DNA of 12,475 nucleotides, taken from an uncultured Nitrososphaera sp. (GTDB lineage Archaea; Thermoproteota; Nitrososphaeria; Nitrososphaerales; Nitrososphaeraceae). How positions within the stretch are numbered: the first letter of the stretch is position 1; each line of letters opens with the position of its first letter. The notes beneath the pieces were generated by a model. The model saw nothing but the letters and a program-made list of their open reading frames with translations, did not search any database and had not been told where the DNA came from. The stretch spans positions 1 to 12,475 of the forward strand of contig CAMLKF010000051.1 in the NCBI GenBank assembly GCA_946480575.1. Reading direction: 5' to 3'. A program made the position numbers and the translations under genes. Shown here piece by piece: positions 1 through 5,455 of this stretch.

Positions 1-2
1 AT

Positions 3-422
3 ATGATGAATAACACATCGTACCAAGGTATCGAAGATGTACTTAAATGGGCTTGGCCTGTGATCGGGGTACTGTATTAGAGATCGCCTTGTTCGCGATA
101 TATCGGTGAGCGAGTTCTAATTGCGCTGGAACAAGAGACCCATGACAGATTATCGCATATAATGATGTCCGGTGTCGACCCAAAGGTGATTTATAGGGTT
201 AACCGCGCCATGGACAACCCTGATCCTTGGTCTAACCATCTCAATCGCTATATGAGGAAGTCAGGCCATGCGCATACCTTCGATATCCCCGGGCTGCGTA
301 AATACGGGCACCGAGAGCCGAACCACAACTGGATGTCTGCCATGATGACAGGTTATATGTACGGGGAAAGAGAAGGGATGTACGCAGCTGCTGCAAACCA
401 CCTCATGCAGGACTTTTCGTGA
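3..422 (+). pseudogene. Broken ORF of unknown family (C-terminal part open)
   Basis: I do not recognise this gene. One frame reads from an ATG at 3 to a TAG at 78-80, then is open again from 81 to a TGA at 420-422. The first piece ends hydrophobic (KWAWPVIGVLY). A neighbouring frame continues hydrophobically (VLEIALFAIYR, about 71-103), which suggests a frameshifted membrane segment. The second piece contains ALEQETHDRLSHIMM and then a stretch rich in His, Met, Tyr and Asn (GHAHTFDIPGLRKYGHREP, then NHNWMSAMMTGYMYGEREG). An ATG at 162 could start an 86-residue product. The composition looks protein-like, but no archaeal promoter sits before 162 and a decayed gene follows, so I treat it as a remnant. 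It may also extend left beyond the window. Confidence 0.35.
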
Positions 423-770
423 CGAAGGTGAGCAAAGCCTCGCCAAAGCTGTTCTTGGCATGCACAACAGGCCAGCACATCAAGGAAGCCGTGCTAGTAG
501 GAGGAGTCAAGGAAGGTAAGGACAGGCAGGAATTCTTCAATGTCAAGCTCACTGATATACTCACCCACCAGCTCGTACCAGCAAGGCGGATCAAGCGATG
601 ACATACCGACCGACCAGTTCAGCCTAGGCAAACTTTGCCAAGACAGAGTACGAGTACAGCAGGTCGCAAAAAGCGGATGGCTCGCTTGATCGGCCCCTGT
701 CAAGGTCGAATACGACCTCAAGGCAAACAAGAAGGTCTGGCAGACCATCTTTCTCTTTTTATTTTACTAG
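416..770 (+). pseudogene. Hcp-family (type VI secretion tube/effector-like) pseudogene
   Basis: Four segments in different frames line up, in order, with the conserved body of Hcp-family proteins (small beta-barrels that form hexameric rings in type VI secretion tubes). From 416 one frame reads F then VTKVSKASPKLFLACTTGQ, HIKEAVL and VKLTDIL. From 570 another reads SSYQQGGSSDDIPTDQFSL. From 631 a third reads NFAKTEYEYSRSQKADGSLD. From 693 to a stop at 768-770 the second frame returns with APVKVEYDLKANKKVW. Family proteins are about 160 residues. Here the first 50 or so (N-terminal barrel strands) are not recognisable, so the gene is both truncated and frameshifted at about 567, 628 and 692. 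No tail, baseplate or ATPase gene lies nearby. The family call rests on remembered motifs; the broken state is read directly. Confidence 0.72.
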
Positions 771-901
771 AGCTGAGGCATTCTCTGAAAAAGCTATCAG
801 CTTTCATCTATACATTGCCCGGCAGGCATCCGATTATCCTTGGCAGCACAGCCTGAGACAGCAGCGCCAATTTTCCTGTGCTGCAGTTAGAAAGTATTCA
901 T

Positions 902-938
902 AAATAATCAATTTTCACAATGTGAATCACAATTATTT
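902..938. promoter_or_regulatory. Nested palindrome, possible operator
   Basis: Two inverted repeats share one centre at base 920. The inner one is TTCACA-A-TGTGAA (914-926). The outer one is AAATAAT (902-908) paired with ATTATTT (932-938). The five positions between them on each side do not pair. The centre lies 89 bp upstream of the GTG start at 1009 and about 65 bp upstream of its TATA-like box. This suits a dimer-binding operator, but no regulator can be assigned. There is no following T-run, so it does not look like a terminator. Confidence 0.45.
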
Positions 939-980
939 GCTGTAAAAACATAATATTTTCAAGTCCCTATTAAGATACGC

Positions 981-990
981 TTAATAATTT
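981..990 (+). promoter_or_regulatory. TATA-like box for the zinc-finger gene
   Basis: TTAATAATTT is centred about 24 bp before the GTG at 1009, the spacing expected if transcription starts at or next to the start codon (leaderless archaeal mRNA). No Shine-Dalgarno sequence is present before the GTG, which fits. Confidence 0.45.
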
Positions 991-1008
991 GAAAACCATT
1001 AATACTCC

Positions 1009-1482
1009 GTGGCAAACGCATTTGAAGACGCCTTGTTTGGCCTGAAGCTGAAAGGCTACAGGATAGTGCCGAATGACGCGCTTGAAACCACAATAGCAGT
1101 ATACACACCCGAAGTCGCCCAGTCTATCCTGTCAGTGCATCCCGAGATCGTTGAACGCTGGCTGCAAAAGCTGCATGCAGAATATATCAGCAAGAAAAAA
1201 TCATGCGACTTTGAAAACGATCCAGTCGCCTGCTTTACGCTTTCTGCGTACGAAGAATTTGAAAAGCACCTGAAAAGCTGGGAAGACGGCGGCCTAATCG
1301 CGATAACGCTGCCAAGGAACAGAGTGATCAGGGTCACCAAGAAGCCACTGTTCTCCGTGGTCAACACGCCGACGTACATTTGCGACAGCTGCCTTGTCAC
1401 CTTTGCCTCTGTTGGCGGGCTGGTAAAGCACTACAAAGCAAAACACCCAGAAATGATCGAAAAAGTGACAATACCGATCTAG
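1009..1482 (+). CDS. Small archaeal C2H2 zinc-finger protein
   Basis: A 157-residue protein with a GTG start, chosen because it has a TATA-like box at leaderless spacing and no better in-frame start. Residues 1-115 are charged, mixed helix/strand, with no family I can name. Residues 123-147 form a single classical C2H2 zinc finger: C125-x2-C128-x12-H141-x4-H146, with Phe at 132 and Leu at 138 as the usual core hydrophobics (ICDSCLVTFASVGGLVKHYK). Single-finger proteins of this kind occur in many archaea and may bind nucleic acid or act in protein contacts; neither can be chosen here. There are no membrane segments or signal peptide. It stands alone between two pseudogenes and its frame is intact, so it is probably expressed. 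Confidence 0.8.
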   Translation: MANAFEDALFGLKLKGYRIVPNDALETTIAVYTPEVAQSILSVHPEIVERWLQKLHAEYISKKKSCDFENDPVACFTLSAYEEFEKHLKSWEDGGLIAITLPRNRVIRVTKKPLFSVVNTPTYICDSCLVTFASVGGLVKHYKAKHPEMIEKVTIPI

Positions 1483-1528
1483 ATCACAGTATATACAACA
1501 CAACAGTTTATCATAGGATCGTCCATCG

Positions 1529-1680
1529 CTAGGTTTCTAGCTTCCTTTCGACAGAGTCCAGCCATTCAACTATCGAAGAAACAAATTTCTCCCTGTCGTC
1601 TTCGCTGTATTCTGCGGCCTGGCTGTAGAATATCGCGTCGTAGAACCAATGGCCGCAGTCAAGAATTTTGATCTCTTTGT
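1529..1680 (-). pseudogene. C-terminal gene fragment, possibly from an alpha/beta-hydrolase
   Basis: The last stretch of the methyltransferase wreck is open to a TAG at 1529-1531 and reads KILDCGHWFYDAIFYSQ, AAEYSEDDREKFVSSIVEWL, DSVERKLET. A GHW or GCGHW motif followed by a short helix-rich end resembles the catalytic-His region of alpha/beta-hydrolases (dienelactone-hydrolase type) more than the end of a methyltransferase. It may therefore be the remnant of a second gene joined by deletion. This is a motif impression only; it could equally be a variant methyltransferase tail. Confidence 0.3.
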
Positions 1681-1950
1681 TTTTCCGGGTAGCAGAGCCC
1701 TGAATCCGGGGCGTGATCCACCTCTTCGATCACTACCACGCCACACCTTTTTTTGCAAGGCGCTTCATGGACTGGACGGCTTTTCTTACGTCCTTCAAGT
1801 GAAGAAACATAAACCGTCAATATATGAGATCAAAGCTATCCCTTTTTCGACCAACCTGCTGTTCTGTTCCAAATGTCATAAAGCATGAATTTCGCATTGG
1901 TCTGCTGTTTGGCATTCCTTCTGCAGTACTGAAGATATCTTTCGTCTACA

Positions 1951-1970
1951 TCTATGCCGATCTATGCCGA
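1951..1970. repeat. 10-bp tandem duplication inside the methyltransferase pseudogene
   Basis: TCTATGCCGA occurs twice in direct succession. Ten is not a multiple of three, so the duplication shifts the frame. Removing one copy restores a smooth methyltransferase reading across motif I and the strand after it. This is the clearest single inactivating lesion in the gene. Confidence 0.85.
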
Positions 1971-2272
1971 TAATGTGCCCCTTCTTGCCTATCATTTGCG
2001 ATATGATCTGGGTAGTGAAACCAGCGCCGTACCCGGCATCAACACAGCTCATCCCCTCCCTTATCCCTGCATTTGCAAGCGTGCGACACGTCAGCGGCTC
2101 GAAAAACGCTGACTGTATCTCGAGCCTTGCAATCTCGTTGTCAAGATCGCCCAGAACTAGCTGTCCGCCATTGATCTTACACCGTTAAGAGAGAAATGAA
2201 ATGATGGCTGACCATAGGCCGAAACGCAATCTTGTGTCATTCTGCAATCTGAAAAATTCATAAGGAACTGTC

Positions 2273-2284
2273 AATCTCGAGATT
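2273..2284. promoter_or_regulatory. Perfect 12-bp palindrome, possible operator
   Basis: AATCTCGAGATT is its own reverse complement. It lies 119 bp upstream of the ATG at 2403, in an AT-rich stretch. A related imperfect element, AATTCGAGAATT, lies upstream of the ubiA-type gene at 3445-3456. A regulatory role is inferred from position and symmetry only. Confidence 0.3.
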
Positions 2285-2373
2285 CTCATATTTAGCAGTT
2301 ATATAATCACATTCTCTTAACCTTTTCTAGGTAAATTTGCCAACTATATGCCTTAGAAGTAACTTGCGTAAAG

Positions 2374-2381
2374 TTAAATAT
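2374..2381 (+). promoter_or_regulatory. TATA-like box for the long winged-helix gene
   Basis: TTAAATAT is centred about 25 bp upstream of the ATG at 2403, consistent with a leaderless transcript. This supports 2403 rather than the later in-frame ATG (codon 7) as the start. Confidence 0.5.
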
Positions 2382-2402
2382 GGATAGATATACTGCTTCG
2401 AT

Positions 2403-3296
2403 ATGCGAGAACCAGTAACTATGGAGCAAGTTTTCTCTATTCTCGCAGATAGGCATTCAATAAACATCTTGAAGATGGCATATTCTGGCTTTAAGGCGAC
2501 GGGAGCCAGTTATGCTGGCAACCTGAGCAAGAAACAGTTCTATGTGCGACTCAAGCGCCTGCGAGATGGGGGCTTTGTTGAAAAACGCAACTCAGTTTAC
2601 AGAACTACAACTTTTGGCTCTCTTCTCTGTAATGGGCATATTAAGACGCTGGAAGAAATCATTGCAAACTATTGGAACCTCAAGGCAGTCGACTTACTGA
2701 AATCAAGGGAAGATTTCCCGTTGCAGCAAAAGGAAAAGGTCATAAACGAGATAATCAAAAGCAGCACTTTGAGGAGCATAGTAAACTGCACCCACCTTTC
2801 AGGGTTTTCGGTCATCAAAGACTACAAGCGCCTTGTCGTAGAAGTAATGAAGCTTCTTGAAGGCGCACAGCACGAAGTCTACCTTGCAAGCCGGTACCAT
2901 GACCCTCACTTTGCAAATTTGCTGTTTAAGAAGGTTGCCAACGGCCTTACCATGCATCTGCTTGATGGCAACCCGCAGCAGATTAGTGTCGAGAATAGGC
3001 TCAATGCAGTCCTGAGAACTCCTCCAAACAGGGAAGCGGCTGAAATAGTGGACAAGATACTAAAGTCTGGAAGATTGGATCTAAGAAACGGAATCGTGAC
3101 TGCCAGCTTTATGGTAGTTGACGGAACAGCCGTATGCTATGAAACTACTAACTATACTAATCCTGAGGAATTTACGCTGGCAATTTCCCACTATGACGAC
3201 CCATACTTGGCAAATCGCTTTATATCGTTCTACAATACGCTGGTAAAGAACACCACTCCTCCAAAACTTCTAGCCAGCAGCATTAGAAGGCGGTAA
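2403..3296 (+). CDS. Winged-helix transcriptional regulator with C-terminal sensor-like domain
   Basis: A 297-residue protein. Residues about 8-85 form a winged helix-turn-helix: helices around RHSINILKMAYSG, the recognition region LSKKQFYVRLKRLRDGGFVE, and the wing KRNSVYRTTTFG. Residues about 85-120 are a helical linker. Residues about 125-285 form an alpha/beta domain with segments such as HEVYLASRYHDPHFANLLF. They recall the PLD-like or TrmB-like C-terminal domains seen on other archaeal winged-helix proteins, though no HKD catalytic motif is present, so binding rather than catalysis is likely. The N-terminal half is clearly paralogous to the shorter protein at 4709-5104 (KKQFYVRLKRLRDGGFV against RKQYYSRLSRMTKAGLV, and a shared YW.L+A.D segment). 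It is transcribed alone from its own box. Ligand and targets unknown. Confidence 0.75.
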   Translation: MREPVTMEQVFSILADRHSINILKMAYSGFKATGASYAGNLSKKQFYVRLKRLRDGGFVEKRNSVYRTTTFGSLLCNGHIKTLEEIIANYWNLKAVDLLKSREDFPLQQKEKVINEIIKSSTLRSIVNCTHLSGFSVIKDYKRLVVEVMKLLEGAQHEVYLASRYHDPHFANLLFKKVANGLTMHLLDGNPQQISVENRLNAVLRTPPNREAAEIVDKILKSGRLDLRNGIVTASFMVVDGTAVCYETTNYTNPEEFTLAISHYDDPYLANRFISFYNTLVKNTTPPKLLASSIRRR

Positions 3297-3522
3297 AAAA
3301 GATTCTAAGCAAAGCGTATAATGCCCTTGTTTGGAGTTATAGTAGTAACTAGGCCACAGTTTCATAGGAAGCTTGTTTAAGCTCTTTCAAGCCTGCCCAT
3401 GTCGCAGTACAGAACCGGCGTAGAAAGTTAGGTGTTAGACGACAATTCGAGAATTCTGCATTATAGTTACCCAAAGTCGCAACTCTAACCACAAAAAGGA
3501 CAATACTCCATCGTCCCCGAGA
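3297..3522. other. Intergenic region before the UbiA-type gene
   Basis: No coding stretch is visible. It contains a short hairpin GCTT-gttt-AAGC (about 3371-3382), the element AATTC-GA-GAATT at 3445-3456, and a TATA-like ATTATAGT at 3460-3467. That box would place a transcript start near 3490 and leave a leader of about 30 nt. Confidence 0.5.
3445..3456. promoter_or_regulatory. Inverted repeat AATTC-GA-GAATT
   Basis: Five-base arms around a GA centre, placed directly upstream of the TATA-like ATTATAGT (3460-3467), where an activator or repressor of the UbiA-type gene could sit. It shares the TCGAGA core with the palindrome upstream of the long regulator gene. Role inferred. Confidence 0.25.
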
Positions 3523-4503
3523 TTGACATCATTCAATATTCAAGAGAATCGCCGAGAGGGGGCAAGTGGACCTGTTTCTTTTATCCGGTCCCAGATAATC
3601 CTCTTCCAATCACGCAAAAAGTTCGCACTCCTTTACTGTCTTGCAACAGTTACAGGGCTCTTCTCCTTGCCCGGAGCATTTAGTGCGTTATTATCATCAG
3701 GACCTGAATCTTTGGCTGTTGTCGGGAGTACTCTGGCTCTTCCTTTGGCTTCGCTGCTCATAACTGCAGGGACGTATATCCTAAACGACCTTGCAGATGC
3801 AGAGCTTGATAGAGCCAATGGAAAAAAGAGGCCAATACCTTCTGGCCTAGTTTCAAGAAGGCAAGCTTGGGCTTTTGTTGCGCTAACTTTTGGGATGGCC
3901 GTTCTGCTGGCAATAGCCACTTTCAGCCCTGTTGGCATAGCCATTGTAGCAATGATGCTAGCTATCGGCATAACGTACTCCTCGCCAAAGATCGCTCTCA
4001 TGAAGAGATTCGTGGTCAAGACCGTGTCTATCGCCATCTTTTACAATCTGTGCGCACTTCTTGGCATGACCGCCTACAGCCTTGACTTTGCAATGGACAA
4101 TCCTGTACAGGTCGTTACCACCCTCTTGACACTTGCTATTGCCGTGTTCATTTCTTCTACGCTAAATGACATGGGCGATGTTGATGGCGACAAAGCGGCT
4201 GGGCGGCGGACTATACCAATTGTAATAGGGAAAGATAATACTATCAAGCTAACGATGGTTCTGGCAGTAAGTATCGTGGCAGCGAACTGGATACTCTATG
4301 GAATAGACGTGGCCGCAGATGGCAAAGGCGGCCTGGTCACAGCTATCATGACGAGCATCTTTGCGCTTGCCATTGCGGCAATAATGAGCAAAATGCGCAA
4401 CGGGCTTCGCGATGCCGAGTTTATGCGCAAGCAGCACAAAAAGCTATTTCCTCTTCAGATGGGATTGCATCCTATCCTTATCGCAGGGGTCTTATTGCTC
4501 TGA
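3523..4503 (+). CDS. UbiA-family prenyltransferase, probably geranylgeranylglyceryl-phosphate geranylgeranyltransferase type
   Basis: A 326-residue integral membrane protein with about eight to nine hydrophobic segments from residue 35 to the C-terminus. Both Asp-rich Mg-diphosphate motifs of the UbiA superfamily are present: N88-D-x2-D92-x3-D96 followed by RPIPSG in the first, and D216-x2-D219-x-D221-x-D223 followed by TIPIVIG in the second. The YSSPK segment near 152 also fits. In archaea the best-known member, DGGGP synthase, adds the second geranylgeranyl chain to GGGP in ether-lipid synthesis. NDxxDxexDR...RPIPSG matches that group well, but thaumarchaea also carry other UbiA enzymes (quinone or heme type), so the substrate is not certain. 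The TTG start is forced: an in-frame stop lies at 3436 and there is no ATG or GTG between. It is flanked by two paralogous winged-helix genes. Confidence 0.8.
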   Translation: MTSFNIQENRREGASGPVSFIRSQIILFQSRKKFALLYCLATVTGLFSLPGAFSALLSSGPESLAVVGSTLALPLASLLITAGTYILNDLADAELDRANGKKRPIPSGLVSRRQAWAFVALTFGMAVLLAIATFSPVGIAIVAMMLAIGITYSSPKIALMKRFVVKTVSIAIFYNLCALLGMTAYSLDFAMDNPVQVVTTLLTLAIAVFISSTLNDMGDVDGDKAAGRRTIPIVIGKDNTIKLTMVLAVSIVAANWILYGIDVAADGKGGLVTAIMTSIFALAIAAIMSKMRNGLRDAEFMRKQHKKLFPLQMGLHPILIAGVLLL

Positions 4504-4673
4504 TACTCTATCAATCAAGCGTTCTGCATAGGGAATACAAACAAGCTTGGCTGTATGTGCTCAAACTACACGATGCTCGGTCCTGAAGATGACTGCAAAA
4601 GACATTTCAAGCCTGGCCAGTCTCCAACTTTGGGGACTTTTTTCCTAGTTCGCCATACAGCCGACAATAAAGC

Positions 4674-4681
4674 TATAATAA
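4674..4681 (+). promoter_or_regulatory. TATA-like box for the short winged-helix gene
   Basis: TATAATAA is centred about 31 bp before the ATG at 4709 and would start transcription near 4703-4705. An in-frame TTG at 4697 would lie before that start, which favours the ATG. Confidence 0.45.
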
Positions 4682-4708
4682 GCACATATTCACCATTTGA
4701 GTTGGAAC

Positions 4709-5104
4709 ATGACTAAATCCCAGACGGCAGCTACCGTTCTTAGAACTATTGCTGATGAGAAATCGATGGAACTATTTAAGACTATTGCCCAAGGAACGAT
4801 TGACAGTGAAAGCCTAAAGAGCAAGACCAAGCTCACCCGCAAGCAGTATTATTCCAGGCTATCGCGGATGACAAAAGCTGGTCTTGTGAGGAAAAAGAGC
4901 GGCAAGTACCTTCTCACCACCTTTGGCAAGATTGTGTTTGATGTTCAATTAACAGTAGAGAGCGCTCTTGGTAGCTACTGGAAGCTCAGAGCAATCGACT
5001 CGCTTGAAATGTCCAACGAACTTCCAAAAGAAGAGCAGCAAAAGCTCATCGACACTCTGCTGGACAACCAGGAAATAAAGGGAATCCTTATAAAAGGATT
5101 CTAA
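4709..5104 (+). CDS. Short winged-helix DNA-binding protein
   Basis: 131 residues from the ATG at 4709; an upstream in-frame TTG at 4697 would add four residues but lies too near the TATA-like box. The winged helix spans about residues 8-80: ADEKSMELFKTIAQG, recognition region LTRKQYYSRLSRMTKAGLV, wing RKKSGKYLLTTFG. It is followed by a helical segment ending KGILIKGF. The protein matches the first 120 or so residues of the regulator at 2403-3296, including the segment after the wing (GSYWKLRAIDSLEMS against ANYWNLKAVDLLKSR). It lacks the whole C-terminal alpha/beta domain. It is not an obvious truncation, since the gene ends with a clean stop and a T-rich tract. It may act as a constitutive DNA-binding partner or competitor of the long paralogue (inference). 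Confidence 0.75.
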   Translation: MTKSQTAATVLRTIADEKSMELFKTIAQGTIDSESLKSKTKLTRKQYYSRLSRMTKAGLVRKKSGKYLLTTFGKIVFDVQLTVESALGSYWKLRAIDSLEMSNELPKEEQQKLIDTLLDNQEIKGILIKGF

Positions 5105-5125
5105 TTTTACCTTCTACTAACAATT

Positions 5126-5142
5126 ACCTTTTTCATCCTTTC
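5126..5142 (+). terminator. T-rich tract, possible archaeal terminator
   Basis: ACCTTTTTCATCCTTTCC-type pyrimidine tract about 22 bp after the stop of the short winged-helix gene, the kind of T-rich sequence at which archaeal RNA polymerase can stop. No strong hairpin precedes it. Confidence 0.3.
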
Positions 5143-5170
5143 CAACAATTGGTATGAATCCATGAAGGAT

Positions 5171-5269
5171 CTAGTCGTCCTCTTGCCTCAGCACCTGTAG
5201 AGCCAGCTCTGCAACGGCGTCCACAGAAAGTTTTGAGTGGGTCTCTCCATCAAACAGAGAGTATTGCAT
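5171..5269 (-). CDS. Possible small ORF or gene remnant (32 codons)
   Basis: On the minus strand an ATG at 5269 opens 32 codons to a TAG at 5171-5173, reading MQYSLFDGETHSKLSVDAV and then AELALQVLRQEDD. The composition is protein-like with an amphipathic helical end, and the frame is open a further ten codons upstream. I do not recognise it. It lies downstream of, and in the same direction as, the AsnB-like gene, so it could be a small co-transcribed gene, the tail of a decayed gene, or chance. No promoter or Shine-Dalgarno sequence is evident. Confidence 0.25.
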   Translation of the reverse strand: MQYSLFDGETHSKLSVDAVAELALQVLRQEDD

Positions 5270-5348
5270 GATGTAAAAACTTGCGTGAAATTTGCAATAG
5301 GTGCTTTAGCTGTGAAAGTTAATGCTTTTGCCTGATGATGATGATGTC

Positions 5349-5455
5349 TCAGACCGACAGGCCGTACTGGAGGTCGCCCTTCTTGTAGTTGTTGGCGCGC
5401 GCAGCTGCTACGCAGCGGACTTGACCATCTGGAGCGCCTTGTCAATTATCAGAGT
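5349..5455 (-). other. Extra coding-like tail after the AsnB-like stop (possible frameshift)
   Basis: Just before the TGA at 5442-5444, the frame starting at 5455 reads TLIIDKALQMVKSAA to a TAG at 5408-5410. The original AsnB frame, past its TGA, then reads VAAARANNYKKGDLQYGLSV to a TGA at 5349-5351. Joining FFKK, TLIIDKALQMVKSAA and ARANNYKKGDLQYGLSV would give a C-terminus about 35 residues longer, by two compensating shifts near 5456 (an AAAACACAC tract) and 5408. It is inferred, not proven, that this is the ancestral 3' end. Confidence 0.35.

Larger units (their letters stand above)
771..1008. other. Intergenic region without a gene
   Basis: No coding stretch is visible on either strand. 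The left half is mixed composition following the Hcp remnant. The right half (from about 895) is AT-rich and holds a nested palindrome and a TATA-like box before the zinc-finger gene. Confidence 0.6.
1529..2171 (-). pseudogene. SAM-dependent class I methyltransferase pseudogene
   Basis: Read on the minus strand, several frames together give a Rossmann-type methyltransferase of the kind annotated as UbiE-like or Methyltransf_25/31. From about 2163: QLVLGDLDNEIARLEIQSAF, then motif I GMSCVDAGYGAGFTTQIIS and HIIGID. A 10-bp tandem duplication at 1951-1970 then breaks the frame; with one copy removed the reading becomes GIDVDERYLQYCRR. That frame hits a stop at 1836-1838. The next segment reads DSFDLIY, an in-frame TGA, then RFMFLHLKDVRKAVQSMKRL. 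After a T7 run at 1748-1754 the frame changes again to VVVIEEVDHAPDSG. The first bases after the ATG at 2169-2171 are also out of frame. No functional enzyme can be made. Substrate unknown. Confidence 0.75.
2172..2402. other. Intergenic region before the long winged-helix gene
   Basis: No gene is visible on either strand. The region is AT-rich from about 2260 and contains the 12-bp palindrome at 2273-2284 and a TATA-like box near 2374. Confidence 0.6.

Noticed and set aside
1649..1888. Plus-strand 79-residue ORF opposite the methyltransferase remnant
   Set aside because: It is antisense to a readable pseudogene, has no promoter and no recognisable motif.
1483..2402. Search for an insertion sequence or integrase explaining the decayed left region
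   Set aside because: No transposase or integrase text, terminal inverted repeats or target duplications could be seen; the decay looks like small indels rather than insertion.
4631..4643. T6 run after the UbiA-type gene as a terminator
   Set aside because: It lies about 135 bp beyond the stop with only a weak CCAA-CTT-TTGG stem before it; too little to call.
4555..4716. A 53-codon plus-strand ORF starting MCSNYTMLGPEDDC before the short winged-helix gene
   Set aside because: It runs through the TATA-like box of the next gene and overlaps its start, has no promoter of its own at good spacing, and matches no family I know.
5188..5445. Minus-strand ORF with a His run (RHHHHQ)
   Set aside because: The His run comes from a GATGATGATGATG repeat; composition is shadow-like (Arg/Ser/Pro-rich) and it overlaps the tail of the AsnB-like gene in another frame.
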